Source of the DNA: Gammaproteobacteria bacterium
Lineage (GTDB): Bacteria; Pseudomonadota; Gammaproteobacteria; Pseudomonadales; Azotimanducaceae
Direction: 5' to 3'
Assembly: GCA_030425195.1 (NCBI GenBank)
Contig: JAUIAV010000003.1
Coordinates: forward strand, 218,091-282,090
Length of the DNA stretch: 64,000 nucleotides
Every line of letters starts with the position of its first letter. The first letter of the stretch is position 1. Under the pieces are notes generated by a model, which was not told the origin of the DNA, did no database searches, and saw only the letters and a list, made by a program, of their open reading frames with translations. Below are positions 26,461-35,496 of the stretch, in pieces. The translations under genes and the position numbers were made by a program.

Positions 26461-28458
26461 TCAGTCTTCCGGCAGCGCCAGCACCGTGAGCTTCGGCCCG
26501 GTCTGCAGCACCACGTACTGACGGCCACCATGCACATAAGTCATGTTGCCGTAGAACGCCCGGTCTTCGATCTCGACCACACCGATCTGTTCACCCGTGG
26601 CCTTGTCCACCGCGAACAGAGCCGGCGTTCCATCGCTGCGCAGGGAGGTGTACATGACCAGGGTTTTGGTGACCAGCATCGGTGCATGCAACGGCGTTCC
26701 CGTATTCGGAATGTCCTTGCCTTTGAGATCCGGATGCTCGAGAACCACGTCCGGAGTCTCGCCGGTCGGGATCTGCCACACGTGCTCGCCCGTCTTCATG
26801 TCGATGGCGGTGATCCGCGCATAGGGCGGCTTGAACATGGGTAGACCGTCGATGTTGCGCACGCCGGTCGCCCGGAGCACCGCGTAGTCCGCAATGGTCT
26901 CACCGGTGGGCAACTCGAGCATGCCGTCACGCTCCTCACCGGGAGCCAGAATCCTGGACGTGCAGTCCGACCGTGAAGGAACGAAGAAGACGCCGGTCTC
27001 CGGATCTGCTGCCGCCGGCGCGTAGATGTTGGCTCCGCCGTTGTCACCCGGACACCACATGGCGGCGACATAGCCCAGGTCGTTGTCCCGGTGCAGGGGC
27101 GGATGGAACAGCGGTCCGAGCTGAAAGTCCTTCAGTGCCTCCACGGCCTTGGCCCGCAGCTGTGGCGTGAAATCGATCAGATCGTCTTCACTCAGCCCCT
27201 GAATGTCGAAAGGCGCCGGCTTGGTCGGGAACGGCTGAGTTTCCGCCAGCTGCTCACCGGCCACCAGAGAAGCCGGTACGGGCCGTTCCTCGATGGGCCA
27301 GAGCGGTTCTCCGGTCACCCGGTTGAAGGCGAAGACGAACGACTGCTTGGTCGCCTGGGCAACGATCGGCACCGTCTTGCCATCGATCTCCACATCCATC
27401 AGCACCGGTGCGGTAGGCGTGTCGTAGTTCCAGATGTCGTGATGCACCAGCTGGTAGTGCCAGAGACGCTTGCCCGTCTTCACGTCCAGAGCGATGAGAC
27501 TGGTGCTGAACAGGTTGTCGCCGGGGCGGAAGCCGCCGTAGAAATCCACGGTGGCACCGTTGGTGGGAATGTAGACGATACCCCGCTCCTGATCCGCGGA
27601 CAGCGGCGCCCAGGAGGAGATGTCACCCGTCCATTTCCAGGCATCGTTCTCCCAGGTTTCGTGACCGAATTCACCGGGGCCGGGCAGAACGTTGAACTTC
27701 CAGAGAAACTTACCCGTGCGCTTGTCATACGCCAGAATGTCGCCCGGGATGTTCTCGATCCGGGACTGGTTGTAGCCCTGCTCCGCGGAGTTTCCGACCA
27801 CGATGACGTCGCCCACCACGATGGGCGGTGACGAGGAGGTGATATAGCCCTTCTTCAGATCGATCCCGTCATAAGGATCGAAGGGATGGCCGAGATCGGC
27901 GAGCATGTCCACCACACCCGTCTCCGGGAAGCCTTCGATGGGCACTTTGCCGCCGAAGCCTTCCAGCGGTCTGCCGGTCTTCGCATCCAGCGCGGTCAGA
28001 AAGAACCCGGGCGAGACCATGTAGATGACCCCGCGTCCGTCCACTTCGGAGTAGGCGACGCCCTTGCCGTAGTCCTTGCGCATGGAGTACTCGTGTCGGA
28101 ACGTGTGCGGCTCCCGGTACGACCAGAGCAGCTCACCGTTGGCCGGGTCGAGCGCCACCACGTGTCGCCGCGGCCCTGCAACGGTGTAGAGAACGCCGTC
28201 GATGTAGGACGGCGTGGAACGGCCGCTCTGAGCATTGAAGCTGGCGCCGTCCCAGATCCAGGCTTCCTCCAGATCCTCGAAGTTTTCGGCATCGATCTGA
28301 GCCGCCGGTGAATAGCGCGTGTGATGGGAATCACCGCCGAGATAGTGCCAGCGTCCATCCTTGGTGCCCGGCATTTCCCCTGCGCCGGCACCCATGACGG
28401 CGAACGCCGCCAACAACCCTGCAGCGGCCTTCGAGGCCAGCCTAGAAACTTTTCTCAA
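26461..28458 (-). CDS. Exported PQQ-dependent dehydrogenase
   Basis: A 665-residue eight-bladed quinoprotein. The mature start DGRWHYLGGDSHHTRYSPAAQI, the PQQ-enzyme repeats WHYQLVHHDIWNYDTPTAPVL and WPIEERPVP, and MWCPGDNGGANIYAPAA are typical of soluble PQQ dehydrogenases of the glucose/alcohol group. The TTG at 28458 was chosen: it has GAGAGAG upstream and begins a signal peptide (RKVSRLASKAAAGLLAAFA). The enzyme oxidises an alcohol or sugar in the periplasm; the substrate cannot be read from sequence. No PQQ-biosynthesis gene is in the window. It is divergent from the membrane protein at 28546. Confidence 0.9.
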   Translation of the reverse strand: MRKVSRLASKAAAGLLAAFAVMGAGAGEMPGTKDGRWHYLGGDSHHTRYSPAAQIDAENFEDLEEAWIWDGASFNAQSGRSTPSYIDGVLYTVAGPRRHVVALDPANGELLWSYREPHTFRHEYSMRKDYGKGVAYSEVDGRGVIYMVSPGFFLTALDAKTGRPLEGFGGKVPIEGFPETGVVDMLADLGHPFDPYDGIDLKKGYITSSSPPIVVGDVIVVGNSAEQGYNQSRIENIPGDILAYDKRTGKFLWKFNVLPGPGEFGHETWENDAWKWTGDISSWAPLSADQERGIVYIPTNGATVDFYGGFRPGDNLFSTSLIALDVKTGKRLWHYQLVHHDIWNYDTPTAPVLMDVEIDGKTVPIVAQATKQSFVFAFNRVTGEPLWPIEERPVPASLVAGEQLAETQPFPTKPAPFDIQGLSEDDLIDFTPQLRAKAVEALKDFQLGPLFHPPLHRDNDLGYVAAMWCPGDNGGANIYAPAAADPETGVFFVPSRSDCTSRILAPGEERDGMLELPTGETIADYAVLRATGVRNIDGLPMFKPPYARITAIDMKTGEHVWQIPTGETPDVVLEHPDLKGKDIPNTGTPLHAPMLVTKTLVMYTSLRSDGTPALFAVDKATGEQIGVVEIEDRAFYGNMTYVHGGRQYVVLQTGPKLTVLALPED

Positions 28459-28545
28459 AATCCGATCTCTCTCTACAGATAAAAGGAAGCGGCCTATTCT
28501 AAAGGAACCCCTGCCAGTATGCTTGGCCGTGAGACGGAGAGGATC

Positions 28546-29544
28546 ATGAGCCAAGAGGAAGAAACGCCGGAAGCGTCGCCGGCACCCGGAAAAAAGAAGG
28601 CACCGCTCTGGCAGCGGCTGCTGCCCTGGCTGATCACCGTTGCCTGTTTCGCCTATCTGTACAACCGGATCGCCGGGCAGACGCCACAAGGAGAGACGGT
28701 GGTCGGTTATCTGGGGACGATCTTCGCCTCGGTGAACTGGATCGCTTGGCTCGGCCTGATGATCCCCTATTCCTTTCTCTATCTGCTCATCGACACCGCC
28801 GTGCTATGGCGCGTGATCCGGTGGTTCAACGCCCGGACGCCGTACCGTGATCTGCTGCCGGTGCGCGCCAGTACCTACATCATCTCCATCCTCAACGAGC
28901 AGGTGGGGAAAGGTGCCATGGCGCTGTATCTGAACCGCCGGGAAGGCGTACCCGGCTGGGAAGTGGCATCCAGCATGCTGTTCATCATGTTCTGCGAATT
29001 CTTTTATCTGACCACCTGGGCACTGATCGGCGTCTCCGTGTCCTGGGACATCGTTCCGGAGATCTTCCACAACATTCCCTACATCGCCCTGGGTGCCGCC
29101 ATCTTCCTGGCACTGTTCATCTTCTTCTTCCGCTCGGATCGATTCGCGAACGTTTCCATCCGGAAGAAACCGCTGCTGAAGTCCTTCCACGAAGCCGAGT
29201 GGCACTACTACCCGACCATCATTCTGATCCGCTCGCCGGCCCTTCTGGGCGCGGTCTGGGTCTACTCCATGGCCGCGGGCCTGTTCGGCGTGGAGATCTC
29301 CTTCGCCCAGATGATCGGCGTGCTGCCGCTGATCTTCTTCGGCACCCTGATCCCGGGGCCTTTCCGCGCCTTCGCCGTTGCCCTGTGGCCCACCCTGTTT
29401 CCCGAGCACGTGGCGGAGATGGCGATCTTCGGATTCGTTCAGCACAATTTCTTCCTGCTGTTCAATGCCGGTATCGGGCTGATCTTCCTGAAACGGGCGA
29501 ATCGCGAGCTCTTCAGTGGCCGGACGTCCTTACAAACCGAGTGA
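28546..29544 (+). CDS. Multi-pass membrane protein, flippase-like (LPG-synthase TM/UPF0104-like)
   Basis: A 332-residue protein with a charged, Pro-rich N-terminus (about 1-25) and about eight hydrophobic helices. Conserved-looking polar segments are YIISILNEQVGKGAMALYLNRR and GTLIPGPFRAFAVALWPTLF, which resemble the lipid-flippase-like transmembrane region of lysylphosphatidylglycerol synthases. Weak similarity only; no enzyme domain is attached. The ATG at 28546 has GGAGAGGATC before it. It is 91 bases upstream of the giant repeat protein, in the same direction. Confidence 0.65.
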   Translation: MSQEEETPEASPAPGKKKAPLWQRLLPWLITVACFAYLYNRIAGQTPQGETVVGYLGTIFASVNWIAWLGLMIPYSFLYLLIDTAVLWRVIRWFNARTPYRDLLPVRASTYIISILNEQVGKGAMALYLNRREGVPGWEVASSMLFIMFCEFFYLTTWALIGVSVSWDIVPEIFHNIPYIALGAAIFLALFIFFFRSDRFANVSIRKKPLLKSFHEAEWHYYPTIILIRSPALLGAVWVYSMAAGLFGVEISFAQMIGVLPLIFFGTLIPGPFRAFAVALWPTLFPEHVAEMAIFGFVQHNFFLLFNAGIGLIFLKRANRELFSGRTSLQTE

Positions 29545-29634
29545 AGATACGACAGATTCCTGACAGGTTTCTGTGCTAAATTCATCGAGCGTCATTCTGG
29601 GGGAATGGCGCGAACATTTTTCGGGGACACAATC

Positions 29635-32600
29635 ATGCGGTATGGGACTCTGATCTCACGGCAGCGGACGCGCCTGCTCCCGGCATTCGGCCTTCTGCTC
29701 GGTATCGCCCTCGGCTCCGCACCGGCAGCGGCTGATCCCGCCAATGCGGGCTTCGAGCTCGGACCGACCGGAACCGACGCACCCGGCTGGACCCTGTCGG
29801 CAACGGAACTCGCCGTGGTCACGGATGGCGACGACGGCAGTGAGTACGAGGTTTATCTCGAGTACGGTCTCAGTGTCCCCCCGCTCAGAGAACAGCAGTC
29901 CCTTCTGCTCGGTCGACCGGACGTGGCGAGAGGACAGCAGGTCCGGGGGCATAACCAGGCCACCTCGGACCTGTTCACCACGACTTCAGACACACTGACG
30001 TTCTCGATCCGGGTATTCAGCTTCGAAGGGCGCGGCGACGACACCCTGGAATTCCGGATTCTGGATCCGGCCGGCAACCTCGACCTGAGCGCCGTGACCT
30101 GGTCGTTCGCAGCCGATCCGGAACGCCCGGGCACGCTGCCGCTCGAGGCCGTCACCACACTGTGCGGTAGTGGCCCGGAGTGCATCCTGGTGATCGATAT
30201 CGGTAAGAACAACGCCCCGCTGTTCGATTCAGGCGTCCAGCAGGTGCAGGTCTCGGGACTGCCCGTGGGCGAGCCCGTCCAGCTGGCTGTATCCGTATTC
30301 ACCGGAGACAACAGCTCCAAAGCCACCTGGATGTATCTGGACGACGTTCAGGCGCCTCCGCCCGAGCCCGTCATCCGCGTGAATCCCGGCGACACGCCGG
30401 CGCTGCCTGCGCTGGAGGGCGACTTCGTGGTGGCCGACTGCCTGCAGTCCGCGGGCCTCGGAATCCGATGCGACTGGACGGCTACCGGCGGCGGCTGGGC
30501 CACGCCACGAACCGCCAGCGGCGACATCGCCTTCTTCTGGTTTCCGGATGATGAGCCGGTCACCCTCGATCTCACGGTCACCGCAGCGGACGGGCAGACC
30601 GCGTCCGTCAGCCGGCCCATCTATCTGATCAATGCGGAGCCGGTCGTCAATGCGCTCAACGTGGAAGTCCTGCCGGGGGACGGCAGCGCGGAGACCCTCT
30701 GCCGTTTCGCCGATGCCGGCATAGGCCGCTACGACGACGACGGTCTGATTCCGGGTACGGAGGAGCGCCACTTCCTCCAGAGCGGCACGCCCATCGAATG
30801 GGCCCAGGAATCCCAGGCTTCTTTTTCCAGCGGTTTCTTCAGAATCGCCGCGGCAGATGGTACCTGCGTGATCAGCGACGGCACCGACATCGGCTCGGAT
30901 GCCTTCCTCGTTCTGGAGGTGGATCCGCTCAGTCTGGCCAGCCGCCTCGGAGACGAGACCCGCACGGAGGGTCTGGGCGGCAACGACACCATCGGCACCG
31001 CTTACACCCTCGCGGTCGACTGGAAATATCTGGCGACCATCGCCGATCCACAGGACATCGACGTCTACCGGGTGGTCGGCGAAAACGGTCTTCCGCTGGC
31101 GCCGGGGGCCGAGCTCGTGATCACGCTGTCCGGTCAGCCGGCCGACTACGATCTGCTGGTGTTCTCCGACGGGGGCTCCACGGAAGCTTCGCCGTTCTTC
31201 AACGCGCCCTTCTTCAACGCCCCCTTCTTCAACGCGCCTTTCTTCAATGCGCCTTTCTTCAATGCGCCGTTCTTCAACGCCCAGTTCAATTCTGTGCCCT
31301 TCTTCAATGCGCCGTTCTTCAATGCACCTTTTTTCAACGCGCCGTTCTTCAATGCGCCGGTCAAGAAGAGTCCTTTCTTCAATGCCGGTGACCCGGGCCA
31401 GACCTTCAATCGTGCGTTCACGGAACTGCCGCTTTCCGAGGTTGGACTGGCAGCACCCGACGGCAGCAATGTGTCCGGCAGCGACATCGGCGTTTCCGAG
31501 GTGGGTTCCCTGAGCCTGCGCAGCCTCCAGGCGTCGCCGGGAATCTCGCTGAAAGCCATGTCGGCCGAGCCGGGACTGGACAGTGAGAAGGTGCTGGTCA
31601 CCGTGGCACCCGGGGAAACGGAAATCTACGTGGCGGTGGTCGGAAACGATCTCGCTTTCTCCGCCGGCCAGCCCTACGCACTGACACTCGAAGCCTCCAC
31701 GCCGCCGTCTCAGAAAGCGCTTCTGGAGGGTACGGGCTTCTGCGCGCCGGAAAGCGATGCCAGCGGCAATCCGCTCTACGCAGCCAGCTGGAGCGCACCG
31801 GCAAGCGGTGATCCTACCGGTGGGACCGTGCTCATCCTGACCCAGCGGGAACGCTATGAGATCGAGCAGGCGGGCGCCGCTGCCGCAGCCGTCGCGTCGG
31901 GCGAACATGCTTCCATCACTGCGTTCTGGGCCGATTTCTGGGCGCAGATCGAGGCCTACGCCACCGCTGTCGACGGCACTGTTGTATCCATCGATGGCAG
32001 CCACTACCAGGCAGCGGACAACGATCCCTGCTCGGTGGCCACCCGCAATGCGCTGGCCGAAACGATCCGGACAACCTATATCGCCGACCCGGTGAGCGGT
32101 GACTGGCGCAATACCGGCCTCACCGCCGTCGTTCTGGTCGGCGGTCAGAACATCGTGCCTTCCCTGGCAGTCCCGGACGAGACCATCGTCGGCAACGAAA
32201 AAGATTTCACCACCGACCTCTGGGTCCGTCCCGGCACACCGCTGGCCGTTGCCACCGCTGAAGGATTCAATCTCACCGACGCCTTCTACACCGACCTCAG
32301 CTTCACACCATTCCGGGGCCGCGCGCTCTATCTCGAGGATCGCCCCGTTGCCCGCCTTGTGGAAAAACCGGCCGAGATCACCGGCGACCTGGATGCGTTC
32401 TTCGCCATTCAGGCCGGTACCGCCGGCAACAGCGGCAGGCTGGCCTACGGTTACGACTTCTTCTGTGACGGCACCTCGGCAGTCGCCGAGCTGCTCGGAG
32501 CGGACGTGGTCGATGTGGGTCCGCCCTGCGCCGCTGAAACGCCCTGGACCGCCAGTGACCTTGCCAGGGACTGGCTGGGCGGAGGTGCGCCCATGTGCAC

Positions 32601-35394
32601 CGAGTCGGCTGTCACCCTGCCGCTCGAGATCGCCAACGTGAACGCCCACATGACCACCTACGGCGCTCTGTCCGCCGCCGGGTTCCTGGACGGTCTGGCC
32701 ACCGGTAACTACGAGGACGTGCTGCCCACTTCGGCGGCAGCCGCCTGTCTGAACGGCACGCTCACGACCACCATCGGCTGCCACAGCGGCCTGAACATTC
32801 CGGACGCCTGGGCCATCGGCGACGAGCTCGGTCTGCCGTTCGAAGCCGCCCGGGACTGGGTCGAGCTTCTGGGATTCATGGTCGCTCCGCGCGGCTATGG
32901 CCTGGGCGACAACACGGTCTCCAATCGTGGCACTGAAGGCATCATGATCCTGCTGGTCGAAGAGCTGAACGCCGGCCACGCACTCGGTCAGGCCCTCGTC
33001 AACGCCAAGCGGCGCTATGTCATGGGACTGAGAGAGCTGGATGTGCACGACGAGGACAGTCTGATCAACCTGGCTCTGTTCGCGCCGCCTCAGCTCACCT
33101 TCCCGCCCGGCGGCATCGGGGCGCTGCACGTGGCCTTCGGCACCAGCACCAGCAATGCAGCTGCAGCCCCTGCCGGCACGCTGGCGCTGACGGTCAGGGA
33201 AGGAAATGCGGACGGTACGGAATCCTATCTGGTGGGTTCCGCATCCGGCCCTGAATCCTATGAGCTCATCCGGTACGACGACCTGAATCTCCGTGGCAGC
33301 TGGTTCGAGATTTTCCCGGGCGATGCTCAGGCCACCTACGGGCGCCCCCTGCAGCCGGTGACGCTGCCCTTCGAGGACCGGTCGCTTGCGGATGCACCCG
33401 ATCAGACCCGCGTTCACGGCGTCGCCATGGTATCCCGGATACCCGTCAGTCCCTGTCCCATCGACGATCGCGAGAGCGCCTGCTTCATCGCGGCAAACTA
33501 TACCGACCTCGGTGGTCCCGATGCAGATGGCCTGTTCGGTTTCGATCCGGTCCTGCCCCTGCCTCAGCACGACTGGGTGGTGTACGAGAACGATCTCAGT
33601 CCGGACTCCGGTCAGGAACCCTTCAGCTGCGTGGAGGCCATGGTACCCACTCAGCTCGGGATCGCCAGCACGCTGGATACCGGCGAGTCGGTGAGTCAGA
33701 GCCTGGTCGTGGGTGCGGGTCAGTTCCGCTGTGAAGGCGCGCTGGCAATGGAAACCGTGATCGGACAGCAGCGCCTCTACTCCGCCCTGAGTCTGGTGGC
33801 CACCCACCCTGTCGGCAACACCGGCGCCGAAGCCCGCGCCATCGATGATGACTACGATCCGCCTCAGGTCCTGGTGCAGAGCGTGATTGCCGATCCCGTC
33901 AGCGGCAACGTCACGGCCACCGTGCAGGCAACGGATGCACTGACCGGCGGCAGCGGCATCAGAGAGATCATCGCGCTGGTGTACTGGAACGAGGCCGACA
34001 ACGCATCCGGAACCGGTGTGGTGGAGTCCTACAGCATCCGACCGGAAGGCTCGCTCACCGCTGAGCCTTTCGGACATACCTTCGTGCTCGAGAATGCCCG
34101 GGACCAGCGTCTGGCCTTTCAGTACATCGACGGCGCCGGCAACCTGGCGGTGAAGAGCCAGAAAGGCACGCTGATCGAAGCGGTGGACGTGGAAATCATC
34201 GAGACGGAGATCGACATCGCCGGTGACAGCAGCATCACACTGTTCATCGGGGACTTCTGCAGGCTGCAGAGCCCCGTCATCTCCTACAGCATCAACAGTG
34301 AAGAGTACGGCAGCTTCCCAGTCGACAATCCACCGGTTGGAATCACCCTGACGCTGAACGAAAGCGGCGAATGCGACGTTCTGATCACCGTGGACGGGAT
34401 CGTCTTCCCGATCACCGAATACGGGCAGAGTGCCGAGCTGACCATCGAAATCCGCGCGATTGGTGCGGCGGGTTCCGACACCGAGGAAGTCTTCGCACCG
34501 GAAATTCTTCAGATTCAACTGCCTCTGCTGCCTTCGGGTACCGTGGGTATGTTCTATCCCGATCAGACCTTCTCGGCGACCGGCGGCTTAGGCGGCTACA
34601 GTTTCGCAATCACCTCCGGCAGCCTGCCGGCCGGTCTTTCTCTCGCTCAGAACGAAGGCGAGGAAACCGCGGTGATCTCCGGTTCACCCACAGAGTTTTC
34701 CGGCTCGCCCTATGCATTCACGGTGACCGTGACGGACGCCGGCGGAGTCTCCACCTCGGAAGCCCTCAGTCTGGAGATCTATCCACCCCCCATCGTGATC
34801 GAGACGACGACGCTGCCGGATGGTCGGGTGGGAGATCCTTATGAGGCGACGATCCTGGCGACCGGCGGCAGCGGCAGCGCTATCTGGCAGCTCGCTCCCG
34901 GCTCCGCGCTGCCCGACGGGCTCAATTTCACCAGTGTGGACGCGACGACCGCACGCATCAGCGGCACGCCGCTGACCTTCACCGGGAGCCCGGCGAGCCT
35001 GACCTTCGTATTGACTGATCCGGATCCGAACGTGGCCAGCATCAGTGTCACCCTGACTCTGGAGATCGCGCCTGCCGCACTAGAGATCGTGACAGAGATC
35101 CTGCCTGACGGGGTCCGGTACGAGGAGTACTCGGTGGCGCTGGAAGCCGAAGGTGGATTCGGCAACTATCAGTGGATCCTGACCGGCGGGCAGCTGCCCA
35201 GAGGGCTCTCGCTCAGCAGCGACGGCATCATCTCCGGACGCGCGGAACGGCGGGAAACCAGAACATTCACGGTAAGCGCCAGCGACGGTACCAGCCAGAC
35301 GAGCCGGGGATATTCCATTACCATTTCCAACCGCTCCTGTGATGACAAGGACCCGAACCACGACCATCCGCGGGACTGCGTCGACGACAACTGA
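29635..35394 (+). CDS. Giant secreted protein: PFFNA repeats in a PPC-like domain, C25/caspase-like region, three putative-Ig domains
   Basis: A 1919-residue exported protein. Residues 1-33 are a signal peptide (cleavage AAA/DP). About 34-240 form a jelly-roll-like domain, and about 245-345 an Ig/PKD-like domain. About 440-680 look like a pre-peptidase C-terminal (PPC) sandwich (DIDVYRVVGENGLPLAPG, PADYDLLVFSD, then ETEIYVAVVGNDLAFSAG) interrupted by thirteen pentapeptides, PFFNA-type, at 520-584. About 720-1150 resemble C25 (gingipain/caspase-fold) peptidases: VVLVGGQNIVPS at 832, PVARLVEKPAEI, a candidate His at 1005 (NAHMTTYG) and Cys at 1049 (IGCHSGLNIPD). Three He_PIG-type Ig domains fill 1626-1905. 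The end is DCVDDN. No sorting signal was seen. The ATG at 29635 was preferred to 29605 for the signal peptide. Confidence 0.88.
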   Translation: MRYGTLISRQRTRLLPAFGLLLGIALGSAPAAADPANAGFELGPTGTDAPGWTLSATELAVVTDGDDGSEYEVYLEYGLSVPPLREQQSLLLGRPDVARGQQVRGHNQATSDLFTTTSDTLTFSIRVFSFEGRGDDTLEFRILDPAGNLDLSAVTWSFAADPERPGTLPLEAVTTLCGSGPECILVIDIGKNNAPLFDSGVQQVQVSGLPVGEPVQLAVSVFTGDNSSKATWMYLDDVQAPPPEPVIRVNPGDTPALPALEGDFVVADCLQSAGLGIRCDWTATGGGWATPRTASGDIAFFWFPDDEPVTLDLTVTAADGQTASVSRPIYLINAEPVVNALNVEVLPGDGSAETLCRFADAGIGRYDDDGLIPGTEERHFLQSGTPIEWAQESQASFSSGFFRIAAADGTCVISDGTDIGSDAFLVLEVDPLSLASRLGDETRTEGLGGNDTIGTAYTLAVDWKYLATIADPQDIDVYRVVGENGLPLAPGAELVITLSGQPADYDLLVFSDGGSTEASPFFNAPFFNAPFFNAPFFNAPFFNAPFFNAQFNSVPFFNAPFFNAPFFNAPFFNAPVKKSPFFNAGDPGQTFNRAFTELPLSEVGLAAPDGSNVSGSDIGVSEVGSLSLRSLQASPGISLKAMSAEPGLDSEKVLVTVAPGETEIYVAVVGNDLAFSAGQPYALTLEASTPPSQKALLEGTGFCAPESDASGNPLYAASWSAPASGDPTGGTVLILTQRERYEIEQAGAAAAAVASGEHASITAFWADFWAQIEAYATAVDGTVVSIDGSHYQAADNDPCSVATRNALAETIRTTYIADPVSGDWRNTGLTAVVLVGGQNIVPSLAVPDETIVGNEKDFTTDLWVRPGTPLAVATAEGFNLTDAFYTDLSFTPFRGRALYLEDRPVARLVEKPAEITGDLDAFFAIQAGTAGNSGRLAYGYDFFCDGTSAVAELLGADVVDVGPPCAAETPWTASDLARDWLGGGAPMCTESAVTLPLEIANVNAHMTTYGALSAAGFLDGLATGNYEDVLPTSAAAACLNGTLTTTIGCHSGLNIPDAWAIGDELGLPFEAARDWVELLGFMVAPRGYGLGDNTVSNRGTEGIMILLVEELNAGHALGQALVNAKRRYVMGLRELDVHDEDSLINLALFAPPQLTFPPGGIGALHVAFGTSTSNAAAAPAGTLALTVREGNADGTESYLVGSASGPESYELIRYDDLNLRGSWFEIFPGDAQATYGRPLQPVTLPFEDRSLADAPDQTRVHGVAMVSRIPVSPCPIDDRESACFIAANYTDLGGPDADGLFGFDPVLPLPQHDWVVYENDLSPDSGQEPFSCVEAMVPTQLGIASTLDTGESVSQSLVVGAGQFRCEGALAMETVIGQQRLYSALSLVATHPVGNTGAEARAIDDDYDPPQVLVQSVIADPVSGNVTATVQATDALTGGSGIREIIALVYWNEADNASGTGVVESYSIRPEGSLTAEPFGHTFVLENARDQRLAFQYIDGAGNLAVKSQKGTLIEAVDVEIIETEIDIAGDSSITLFIGDFCRLQSPVISYSINSEEYGSFPVDNPPVGITLTLNESGECDVLITVDGIVFPITEYGQSAELTIEIRAIGAAGSDTEEVFAPEILQIQLPLLPSGTVGMFYPDQTFSATGGLGGYSFAITSGSLPAGLSLAQNEGEETAVISGSPTEFSGSPYAFTVTVTDAGGVSTSEALSLEIYPPPIVIETTTLPDGRVGDPYEATILATGGSGSAIWQLAPGSALPDGLNFTSVDATTARISGTPLTFTGSPASLTFVLTDPDPNVASISVTLTLEIAPAALEIVTEILPDGVRYEEYSVALEAEGGFGNYQWILTGGQLPRGLSLSSDGIISGRAERRETRTFTVSASDGTSQTSRGYSITISNRSCDDKDPNHDHPRDCVDDN
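31192..31386 (+). repeat. In-frame 15-base tandem repeat encoding PFFNA pentapeptides
   Basis: Thirteen consecutive 15-base units: six PFFNA, one QFNSV, four PFFNA, one PVKKS, one PFFNA. Eleven units are perfect at protein level, but codons vary (AAC/AAT, GCG/GCC/GCA, CCG/CCC/CCT), so protein sequence appears to be under selection. The array is exactly 195 bases, keeps frame, and lies inside the giant secreted protein. Confidence 0.95.
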
Positions 35395-35496
35395 TCGTCC
35401 GGTGGTGGCGGCTGCGCTCCGTCCTGCCGGGCGTTCCGCCGCCGTCGCGCGGAAACTGTCGGACTCCGGAGGCAGCGTCGCCTGATATCCGCCAGC

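Noticed and set aside
31192..31386. Short regular repeats considered as a CRISPR-like array
   Set aside because: Units are 15 bases with no spacers, keep the reading frame and encode a pentapeptide.
30229..34518. A 1429-codon open frame on the minus strand opposite the giant secreted protein
   Set aside because: Its composition is that of a GC-rich antisense frame. It has no domain-like pattern, and its repeat (VEERRIEERR) is only the complement of the PFFNA array. The plus-strand protein has a signal peptide and clear domains.
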